NCBI RefSeq assembly: GCF_014251275.1
Contig: NZ_CP059183.1
Span: forward strand, 335,001 to 399,000
Direction: 5' to 3'
Length of the DNA stretch: 64,000 nucleotides
Origin: Blattabacterium cuenoti
GTDB taxonomy: Bacteria; Bacteroidota; Bacteroidia; Flavobacteriales; Blattabacteriaceae
Shown here: positions 57,378-64,000 of the stretch, piece after piece
Position numbering within the stretch: position 1 is the stretch's first letter
Layout: each line of letters begins with the position of its first letter
The notes under the pieces: model-generated
Seen by the model: only the letters and a program-made list of their open reading frames with translations
Told to the model about the DNA's origin: nothing
The model's database searches: none
Program-made: the position numbers and the translations under genes

Positions 57378-57835
57378 TTTAAAAAATTAAAATTTTTTAA
57401 TAAAATTGGTTTTTGTGCCTCATGTTTATGATATGAATTTGAATATATATGCAATCTTTTTTTCAGCATAAAACGGCCTAAACGATTTTTTGGTAACATT
57501 CCTTTTACGGATTTATATACTATTTTTCTAGAATCTTTATATAACAAATCTTTAAAAAAGATCATTTTTTGCCCACCAGGAAATCCTGTATGTCTAATAT
57601 ATTTTTTATTATTTAACTTTTTTCCAGTTACTTTAATGTAATCAGAGTTAATTACTATTACATGATCTCCACATATCATATTATAGCTAAAAAATGGCCT
57701 ATGTTTTCCTATAATAATTGAAGCTATTCTTGAAGAAAATCTTCCAAGTATTTGATTACTTGCATCTAGTAATATCCATTCTGATTTTATATTTTTTTCT
57801 TTTAACGAACATGTTTTAAAACTTAAAAAATCCAT
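57374..57835 (-). CDS. rplM: 50S ribosomal protein L13
   Basis: Early-assembly large-subunit protein. SEWILLDASNQILGRFSSRIASIIIGKHRPFF begins it; GDHVIVINSDYIKVTGKKLNNKKYIRHTGFPGG and VKGMLPKNRLGRFMLKKRLHIY are diagnostic. Length of 153 residues is standard. It is the first gene of the long minus-strand translation run and is divergent from dnaK across a 220-bp gap. Confidence 0.97.
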   Translation of the reverse strand: MDFLSFKTCSLKEKNIKSEWILLDASNQILGRFSSRIASIIIGKHRPFFSYNMICGDHVIVINSDYIKVTGKKLNNKKYIRHTGFPGGQKMIFFKDLLYKDSRKIVYKSVKGMLPKNRLGRFMLKKRLHIYSNSYHKHEAQKPILLKNFNFLK

Positions 57836-58055
57836 AATTATATTTTTACTTTTTCAATATAAGTAATTTTTAAAAAAATATTTATAATAATGACTTTTTG
57901 TCATAATTTTTTTTTTATATTATATAAAAACATTTTATTGTCATTTATACAAATTTGTTAAGTTTAAACTACAACTATTAATAACTATGGCATAATCATT
58001 GATGAATTTTAATTTATATTATATTAAATAATTAATAATTAATAACTATATAGAA

Positions 58056-59957
58056 ATGAGTAAAATTATAGGTATAGATTTAGGGACTACGAATTCTTGT
58101 GTTGCAGTAATGGAAATAAATGATCCAGTTGTAATTCAAAATTCAGAAGGTAAAAGGACTACCCCATCTATAGTAGCTTTTGTAGATGGAGGAGAAAGAA
58201 AAATAGGAGATCCTGCAAAAAGACAATCAGTAACAAATCCACAAAATACTATTTTTTCTATAAAAAGATTTATGGGAAGAATGTATTCAGAAGTATCTGA
58301 AGAATTAAAAAATACTCCTTATAAAATAATTAAGGGTGGAAATAATACCCCACGTGTTAGTATAGGTAATAGGCTATATTCTCCTCAAGAAATATCAGCT
58401 ATGATATTACAAAAAATGAAAAAAACAGCAGAAGATTATCTTGGACAAGAAATAACTAGAGCTGTAATTACAGTTCCAGCTTATTTTAATGATGCACAAA
58501 GACAGGCTACAAAAGAAGCAGGAGAAATAGCTGGATTAAAAGTAGAAAGAATAATAAATGAACCTACTTCTGCTGCACTAGCATATGGATTAGATAAAAA
58601 TAATCAAAATAAAAAAATAGTTGTATATGATTTAGGTGGAGGAACATTTGATGTTTCTATTTTAGAATTAGGAGATGGTGTTTTTGAAGTATTATCAACA
58701 AATGGAGATACACACTTAGGAGGAGATAATTTTGATCAAATAATAATTGACTATTTAGCTAATACTTTCAATAAACAAGAAAGTTTAGATCTTAGAAAAG
58801 ATCCAATGGCATTACAAAGATTAAAAGAAGCTTCTGAAAAAGCAAAAATAGAATTATCATCTTCAAATCAAACAGAAATAAATCTTCCATATATTACAGC
58901 TACTGAATCAGGACCAAAACATCTAGTAATTACTTTAACTAAATCAAAATTTGAACAACTATCAGAAGAATTAATAAGAAGATCTATTGATCCTTGTTAT
59001 AAGGCTTTAAAAGATGCAAATTTAGATACAAAAGATATTGATGAAGTTATTTTAGTTGGGGGATCTACAAGAATTCCAAAAGTACAAGAAGAAGTTGAAA
59101 AATTCTTCAAAAAAAAACCATCTAAAGGAGTAAATCCAGATGAAGTTGTAGCTATAGGAGCTGCAATACAAGGGGGTGTATTAACAGGAGATGTAAAAAA
59201 TGTGTTATTATTAGATGTTACTCCTTTATCTTTAGGGATTGAAACATTAGGTGGGGTATTTACTAAACTAATTGATTCAAATACAACAATTCCTACTAAA
59301 AAATCAGAAATATTTTCTACAGCATCTGACAATCAATCTGCAGTAACTATAAGAGTAGGTCAAGGAGAAAGACCAATGTTTAATGACAATAAAGAAATAG
59401 GTCGATTTGATTTAATTGACATTTCACCTGCTCCAAGAGGTATTCCACAAATAGAAGTAACTTTTGATATAGATGCAAATGGAATTTTAAATGTATCTGC
59501 AAAAGATAAAGGAACAGGTAAAGAACAATCTATAAAAATAGAAACATCTTCAGGACTGAATCAAGATGAAATAGAAAAAATGAAGAAAGAGGCTCAAGAA
59601 AATGCTGAAAAAGACGAAAAAATTAAAAAAGAAATAGACATATTAAATTCTGCAGATAATAAAATTTTTCAAACTGAAAAACAATTAAAAGAATACAAAA
59701 ATAATTTATCAGAAAAAAACAAAAAAAATATTGGAAACTGTTTAAAAGAATTAAAAGATGCCCATGCTAAAAAAGACTTTATAAATATTGAAAATAGCAT
59801 AAAAAAACTAAATGATGCTTGGACAAATGCTTCTAAAGAAATTTATTCAAATTCAAAACAAAAAGAAAACAATAAAAATAAATCAGAAAAAAAAGATGAA
59901 AAAAATGAAAAAGGAAATGAAAATATACAAGATGTAGATTATGAAGAAGTAAAATAA
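58056..59957 (+). CDS. dnaK: Molecular chaperone DnaK (Hsp70)
   Basis: ATP-driven chaperone. The ATPase domain has [49 protein letters not shown] and [11 protein letters not shown]. The substrate-binding domain (from about 385) begins [17 protein letters not shown] and contains [29 protein letters not shown]; a helical lid and a charged tail end in DVDYEEVK. Length of 633 residues is full. Codon use and the conserved residues are intact, as expected for a chaperone kept in reduced genomes. No HrcA-type operator was recognised in the 220-bp upstream gap. Confidence 0.97.
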   Translation: MSKIIGIDLGTTNSCVAVMEINDPVVIQNSEGKRTTPSIVAFVDGGERKIGDPAKRQSVTNPQNTIFSIKRFMGRMYSEVSEELKNTPYKIIKGGNNTPRVSIGNRLYSPQEISAMILQKMKKTAEDYLGQEITRAVITVPAYFNDAQRQATKEAGEIAGLKVERIINEPTSAALAYGLDKNNQNKKIVVYDLGGGTFDVSILELGDGVFEVLSTNGDTHLGGDNFDQIIIDYLANTFNKQESLDLRKDPMALQRLKEASEKAKIELSSSNQTEINLPYITATESGPKHLVITLTKSKFEQLSEELIRRSIDPCYKALKDANLDTKDIDEVILVGGSTRIPKVQEEVEKFFKKKPSKGVNPDEVVAIGAAIQGGVLTGDVKNVLLLDVTPLSLGIETLGGVFTKLIDSNTTIPTKKSEIFSTASDNQSAVTIRVGQGERPMFNDNKEIGRFDLIDISPAPRGIPQIEVTFDIDANGILNVSAKDKGTGKEQSIKIETSSGLNQDEIEKMKKEAQENAEKDEKIKKEIDILNSADNKIFQTEKQLKEYKNNLSEKNKKNIGNCLKELKDAHAKKDFINIENSIKKLNDAWTNASKEIYSNSKQKENNKNKSEKKDEKNEKGNENIQDVDYEEVK

Positions 59958-59975
59958 AAAAAGTATTTTTATTTT
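59951..59975 (+). terminator. AT-only hairpin at the dnaK stop (possible terminator)
   Basis: AAAATAAAAA (59951-59960) and TTTTTATTTT (59966-59975) are perfect inverted arms around a 5-bp loop; the left arm contains the dnaK stop. It could end transcription from either side, as psd is convergent. The all-AT stem is weak and similar symmetries arise easily here. Confidence 0.25.
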
Positions 59976-60049
59976 ATTTACTATTTACTTTACTAATTTT
60001 ATTTATTAAAATCTTTTTTATTAAAATTAAGGAGAATGCATTGTAATTT

Positions 60050-60703
60050 TTATGGAATAAAAGATATTTTAGTTATTCCTCCAATTACTTTTTCTCCTTT
60101 CTTTATTAAAATTTTAGAATTTAAAGGAACAAATATATCAACTCTAGATCCAAATTTTATAAAACCTAATTCATCGCCACTTTTTACAATTGAATTTTTT
60201 TTTGCATAAGTAACAATTCGTCTAGCTATAAATCCAGCTATTTGTCTTAACAAGATTTTTTTTCCTTGTATTGTTTTTATTACCAGTGTAGTATGTTCGT
60301 TTTGCAATGATGTTTTTTTTAACCAAGCAATAAAATATTTTCCTGAATTATATTTAATATAAATAATTTTTCCAGATATAGGATATCTGTTAACATGGAC
60401 ATCTAAAATAGATATGAAAATAGATATACAAAAACATTTTTCTTTCAAAAATTCATTTTCAAAAATTCTTTTTATTTCTATGATCTTACCATCTGCAGGA
60501 GATATTATAATTTTTTTATTTTTATGAAAAAAAAATCTTTTAGGATTTCTAAAAAAATAAATTATAAACATATAAAATGTAAAAGAAATAACACATGACA
60601 ATAAAAAAATTGTTTTAGTAAACAAAAAAAATATTATAAATAATAAAAAAAATATAATTAAAAATGAATATATCAAAAAAAATTTACCTTCTTTATGAAT
60701 CAT
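60050..60703 (-). CDS. psd: Phosphatidylserine decarboxylase (short, pyruvoyl-type)
   Basis: Makes phosphatidylethanolamine from phosphatidylserine. One or two N-terminal membrane helices (about residues 7-50) precede FFRNPKR, ISPADGKI (the conserved start of the catalytic domain), and DVHVNRYPISGKI with the catalytic His. GFIKFGSRVDIFVP near the end holds the Gly-Ser self-cleavage site that would make the pyruvoyl group. At 217 residues it is the compact class common in Bacteroidetes. It lies 18 bp after cdsA on the same strand, a phospholipid pair. pssA is not in the window. Confidence 0.93.
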   Translation of the reverse strand: MIHKEGKFFLIYSFLIIFFLLFIIFFLFTKTIFLLSCVISFTFYMFIIYFFRNPKRFFFHKNKKIIISPADGKIIEIKRIFENEFLKEKCFCISIFISILDVHVNRYPISGKIIYIKYNSGKYFIAWLKKTSLQNEHTTLVIKTIQGKKILLRQIAGFIARRIVTYAKKNSIVKSGDELGFIKFGSRVDIFVPLNSKILIKKGEKVIGGITKISFIP

Positions 60704-60721
60704 TTATTTATTGTTAATTTT

Positions 60722-61568
60722 TTAAAAAATAAAATCTAGTTTTATTAAAATATATATAATTGGAATAACAAAAATAAAACTATCTAATCTATCTAAAAAA
60801 CCTCCATGTCCTGGTAAAAATACACCAGAATCCTTTACATTATAATATCTTTTAATAGTTGATTCTACTAAATCTCCTAAAGATCCAAAAACAAAAACTA
60901 TAATAGACAAAATTATCCAATATTTTTCCCCCCAAATTTTTAACAAAAAAAATCCTGATATTAAACAAAAAAATAAACCACCTAAATATCCTTCTAAAGA
61001 TTTTTTAGGAGATATAAAAAACACTATTTTTCTTTTTCCCAATTTATTTCCTATTAAATATGAAAAAGTATCATTAACACAAGTAAGAAAAAAAATACCT
61101 AGAATTATTTTTTTTCCATTTCCAATAATATTATATATATAACATGTTAAATAAAAAGGTAAAATTATGTATACTAAACCAAAAATTAATTTATAAACTT
61201 GTGAAATTTTTATTTTATTTTTATTATTTTTTATATGAAAAAGTTTAATTAGTTTAATATGAATAATTAAAAAAAATACGTAGTGATAAAAATAGTAAAT
61301 ATTAAATAAACTTACAATACTTCTTTTTAAAAAAAAAATCTAGTAATGTAAAAAAAACAAAAAAAATGAATGATTTTTTAATAAAAAAAGGAGAAAATTT
61401 CGATAAAATAAAAAACTCTAATAAACAAAAGTAAGATAAAATTATCATAACAAATGTAAATATTTTACCGCCTTTTTCTATTGAAAATAGAATAAATAAA
61501 ATATAAATTATTCCAGTACAAAATCTTATAAAAAAATTTAATCTTTTTTTTTTTTCATACACATACAA
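60722..61568 (-). pseudogene. cdsA: Phosphatidate cytidylyltransferase, frameshifted at a homopolymer
   Basis: CdsA makes CDP-diacylglycerol, precursor of the phospholipids. The first frame (from ATG 61568) encodes an N-terminal half with RFCTGIIYILFILF and stops near 61302. A second frame, open from about 61335 to 60722, continues with LIFGLVYIILPFYL, VNDTFSYLIRNKLGKRK, SPKKSLEGYLGG and the family signature ending GHGGFLDRLD. The frames meet at a coding-strand T10 run followed by A5 (61324-61338). The span is 847 bp, one base over a whole frame; removing one T gives about 281 residues, the normal length. A second run, coding-strand A12, lies at 61544-61555. It may be a pseudogene, a slippage-rescued gene, or a sequencing error. 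Confidence 0.85.
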
Positions 61569-61572
61569 AAAA

Positions 61573-63504
61573 TTATACAGTTTTTCTTAACATATCTCCT
61601 ATTTCGTCTGGATATGGTCTTTCTCCAAAAATTTTTTTTAAATCATCTCTAAAAATTACTTCTTTCTCTAACAATTCATTAGCTAACATAGCTAACTTCT
61701 TTTCATTATTTTTTAATATGACTTTTGCTCTTTGATATTGTTCAGAAATAATTTTTGATATTTCTTCGTCTATAATTTGAGCAGTTTTTTCACTATAAGG
61801 TTTAGAAAATGTAAATTCATTTTGTCCTGTAGAATCATAATAAGATATATTACCTATTCTTTCATTTAACCCAAAAATTGCTACCATAGATTGAGCTTGT
61901 TTTGTTACTTTTTCTAAATCATTTAATGCACCTGTTGAAACTGATCTAAAAATAATTTCTTCTGCTGATCTACCTGCTAATAATGCACATATTTCATCTT
62001 TCATTTGTTCTGGAGTAGTTAATTGTCTTTCTTCCGGTAAATACCATGCAGATCCTAAAGATTTTCCTCTTGGAACTATTGTAACTTTTACTAAAGGAGA
62101 TGCATGTTCTAATAACCAACTTATAGTAGCATGTCCAGCTTCATGATATGCAATTCTTTTTTTTTCATTTGGTTTTATAATTTTATTTTTTTTCTCTAAT
62201 CCTCCTACAATACGATCTATTGCATCTAGAAAATCTTTGCTTACTATTTTTTCTCTATTTTTCCTTGCTGCAATAAGAGCAGATTCATTACAAACATTTG
62301 CTATATCAGCTCCACTAAAACCAGGAGTTTGTCTAGCTAAAAAATCAATGTCTACTTTATTAGACAAAACTAAATTTTTTAAATGGACACGGAATATTTC
62401 TTTTCTTTCATTCAATTCTGGAGAATCAACTGATATAGTTCTATCAAAACGACCTGGTCTAAGTAAAGCTTTGTCTAAAATATCTGATCTGTTTGTTGCA
62501 GCTAAAACAATGACATTTGTATTTGTTCCAAATCCATCCATTTCTGTTAATAGTTGATTAAGTGTATTTTCCCTCTCATCATTTGATCCAGCAATACTAC
62601 TTTTTCCCCTTGCTCTTCCTATTGCATCAATTTCATCAATAAATATTATACATGGTGATTTTTCTTTTGCTTTTTCAAACAAATCTCTAACTCTAGAAGC
62701 TCCAACTCCTACAAACATTTCTACAAAATCTGATCCTGATAAAGAAAAAAAAGGAACTTTTGCCTCTCCAGCTACTGCTTTTGCAAGTAAAGTTTTTCCG
62801 GTCCCAGGAGGTCCTATTAATAATGCTCCTTTTGGAATTTTTCCTCCAAGTTTAGTATATTTATTAGGATCTCTTAAAAATTCAACTATTTCTTGAACCT
62901 CTTCTTTAGCCCCTTCTAATCCAGCTACATCTTTAAAAGTAATTTTTATATTATCATTTTCATCAAATAGTCTAGCTTTTGATTTTCCAATATTAAATAT
63001 TTGACCACCTGCTCCACTAGCGTGTGTCCCAATTCTTCTGAAAAGAAATATCCAAAAAATAATTAATAATATAAAAAAAATTCCGTAATCAAAGAAAAAT
63101 TTTGTTATTGTATATTCTTGTTGATTTTTAAATTCAATAAGAGTATTTAAATTATATTTTTCTTTATATTTTTCAAATTTTTTTTGAAAGAATTGTAAAT
63201 CTCCTATTTCAAATTCGTATTTTAATGGATTAACACGGAATTTATTATCATCTAAAAAATTATGATTACTTTTTATTATATTTTTTGGAAATAATTCTTT
63301 ATTTAAATAAACATGTACTATCTCTCTATGTTGAACAATAATTTTTTTTATTAACCTTTTTGATAAAAGATTAAAAAAAGTATCCTGATCTATTTTTCTA
63401 TAGTTGGAAAATGTAGATTTAAAAAAAAAGATTCCAATAAATATTACAAATATAACTGCATAAATCCAAAAAAAATTGTTCTTTTTTTTTACTTTTTTTT
63501 TCAT
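61573..63504 (-). CDS. ftsH: ATP-dependent zinc metalloprotease FtsH
   Basis: Membrane-anchored AAA+ protease for quality control of membrane and soluble proteins. Two membrane helices (about residues 11-29 and 133-151) flank a periplasmic domain. The AAA module has [20 protein letters not shown] (Walker A), [15 protein letters not shown] (Walker B) and the second region of homology [20 protein letters not shown]. The zinc site is H454EAGH458. Length of 643 residues is full. The N terminus KKKVKKKNN is encoded through T9 tracts in a coding-critical place. It starts 64 bp after rsfS and ends 4 bp before cdsA. Confidence 0.97.
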   Translation of the reverse strand: MKKKVKKKNNFFWIYAVIFVIFIGIFFFKSTFSNYRKIDQDTFFNLLSKRLIKKIIVQHREIVHVYLNKELFPKNIIKSNHNFLDDNKFRVNPLKYEFEIGDLQFFQKKFEKYKEKYNLNTLIEFKNQQEYTITKFFFDYGIFFILLIIFWIFLFRRIGTHASGAGGQIFNIGKSKARLFDENDNIKITFKDVAGLEGAKEEVQEIVEFLRDPNKYTKLGGKIPKGALLIGPPGTGKTLLAKAVAGEAKVPFFSLSGSDFVEMFVGVGASRVRDLFEKAKEKSPCIIFIDEIDAIGRARGKSSIAGSNDERENTLNQLLTEMDGFGTNTNVIVLAATNRSDILDKALLRPGRFDRTISVDSPELNERKEIFRVHLKNLVLSNKVDIDFLARQTPGFSGADIANVCNESALIAARKNREKIVSKDFLDAIDRIVGGLEKKNKIIKPNEKKRIAYHEAGHATISWLLEHASPLVKVTIVPRGKSLGSAWYLPEERQLTTPEQMKDEICALLAGRSAEEIIFRSVSTGALNDLEKVTKQAQSMVAIFGLNERIGNISYYDSTGQNEFTFSKPYSEKTAQIIDEEISKIISEQYQRAKVILKNNEKKLAMLANELLEKEVIFRDDLKKIFGERPYPDEIGDMLRKTV

Positions 63505-63567
63505 ATCATATACATATAGTAGTAGTAAGTTTCTTCATTAAATTATAATTTTATAAATAAAATTATT

Positions 63568-63879
63568 TTATTTCCAAATTCTATCTATATCATAATACAA
63601 TCTTTTTTCTTCTTGAAAAACATGAACAATAATAGATATATAATCTACTAATATCCATTCTTTATTTTTTAGTCCTTCTATATGAAAAGGTTTTTTATTA
63701 AAATTTTTTATTACATGTTTTTTTATAGATTGATATATTGCAAATACTTGATTATTAGAATTACCATTGCAAATTACAAAATAATCACATAAAAAATTTT
63801 TTTTACTTTCTAAATTTAAGATGGAAATTTTTGTACCATTAACTGATTCAATTCCTTCTATAATTTTCTTTAATAACAA
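63568..63879 (-). CDS. rsfS: Ribosome silencing factor RsfS (Iojap family)
   Basis: Binds L14 and blocks subunit joining under starvation. KKIIEGIESVNGTKISILNLE, CDYFVICNGNSNNQVFAIYQSIKKH and GLKNKEWILVDYISIIVHVFQEEKRLYYDIDRIW span the whole family. Length is 103 residues. No ATG is available: the start appears to be TTG at 63879 (the stop upstream is 33 bp away), and homologues carry roughly 10 to 20 more N-terminal residues. It heads rsfS-ftsH-cdsA-psd. The 121 bp beyond its start, to the window edge, contain only AT-rich sequence and an ATG near 63966 that may begin a gene outside the window. Confidence 0.88.
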   Translation of the reverse strand: MLLKKIIEGIESVNGTKISILNLESKKNFLCDYFVICNGNSNNQVFAIYQSIKKHVIKNFNKKPFHIEGLKNKEWILVDYISIIVHVFQEEKRLYYDIDRIWK

Positions 63880-64000
63880 AATAATAGTTATATTATAATT
63901 TTACAATATTAAATTAAGCAAAAATAAGATATTCACCTTAAAGAAATTGAATTTATCAATATAAAATGTTTTTGAAAAAATTTATTTTTCCTGTGAATTT

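Noticed and set aside
60029-60210. AAGGAG followed by ATG at 60036 on the plus strand as a small gene
   Set aside because: It runs antisense to psd for about 57 codons and shows no protein character; the Shine-Dalgarno-like string is likely chance, especially since the 16S lacks the matching core.
60722-61042. Separate small gene starting with TTG at 61042
   Set aside because: The frame is open well upstream of it and continues a CdsA protein; it is the C-terminal part of a frameshifted gene.
63966-64000. Start of a plus-strand gene at the right edge (ATG at 63966)
   Set aside because: Only about 11 codons are visible and nothing in them identifies a family.

Overview
The window looks like part of the reduced chromosome of a Bacteroidetes (Flavobacteriales) insect endosymbiont, most likely Blattabacterium of cockroaches. 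This is inferred from protein style, gene order and composition, not from a database search. Supporting points: very low GC with A/T homopolymers everywhere; an rRNA operon of 16S-tRNA-Ile-tRNA-Ala-23S; starts preceded by A/T-rich sequence and not by Shine-Dalgarno motifs; Flavobacteria-type gene neighbourhoods (menB-menA-hydrolase-menC-menE, the short glycogen-synthase-like gene beside glmS, rsfS-ftsH-cdsA-psd, rplQ near eno); and no insertion sequences, prophage, CRISPR or defence genes.

Layout. 1-2966: 5' part of 23S rRNA, two tRNAs and 16S rRNA, all on the minus strand. 3180-19934: mixed-strand housekeeping genes for tRNA modification (queA), isoprenoids, DNA topology (topA), rRNA methylation (rsmI), aspartate-family synthesis (asd), nucleotides (gmk), sugar phosphates (rpiB, pgk), oxidative defence (sodA), folate (folB), tetrapyrrole (hemD), amino sugars (glmS), RNA decay (rnr) and CoA (coaD). 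20217-23147: a class A penicillin-binding protein ending in 22 identical 30-bp repeats. 23389-26491: sulfur assimilation (cysJ-like, cysK, cysE). 26724-27944: icd. 27948-32548: menaquinone genes. 33009-34289: NhaD antiporter. 34365-57835: 38 consecutive minus-strand genes, nearly all for translation and transcription (rplM/rpsI, rpsB/tsf, gpmI, map, then the str-S10-spc-alpha series to rplQ and eno). 58056-59957: dnaK. 60050-63879: psd, cdsA, ftsH, rsfS.

How it fits together: the polyprenyl synthase may supply the side chain that MenA attaches, and CdsA supplies the CDP-diacylglycerol pathway that Psd completes. CysE and CysK make cysteine from sulfide produced with the CysJ-like reductase, whose siroheme partner would need HemD.

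No new multi-gene system was found. The points worth a second look are: (1) the 16S 3' end has lost the CCUCC anti-Shine-Dalgarno core; (2) cdsA and probably menC are frameshifted in or near A/T homopolymers, as expected if transcriptional slippage rescues them or if they are decaying; (3) ribosomal protein L23 has gained a 135-residue charged tail of nine 15-residue repeats, and the penicillin-binding protein a 220-residue tail of 22 perfect 10-residue repeats; (4) rpmD (L30) is missing from the spc cluster; (5) catalytic or metal-binding residues appear substituted in MenC and methionine aminopeptidase. All identifications are by eye from motifs and neighbourhood.
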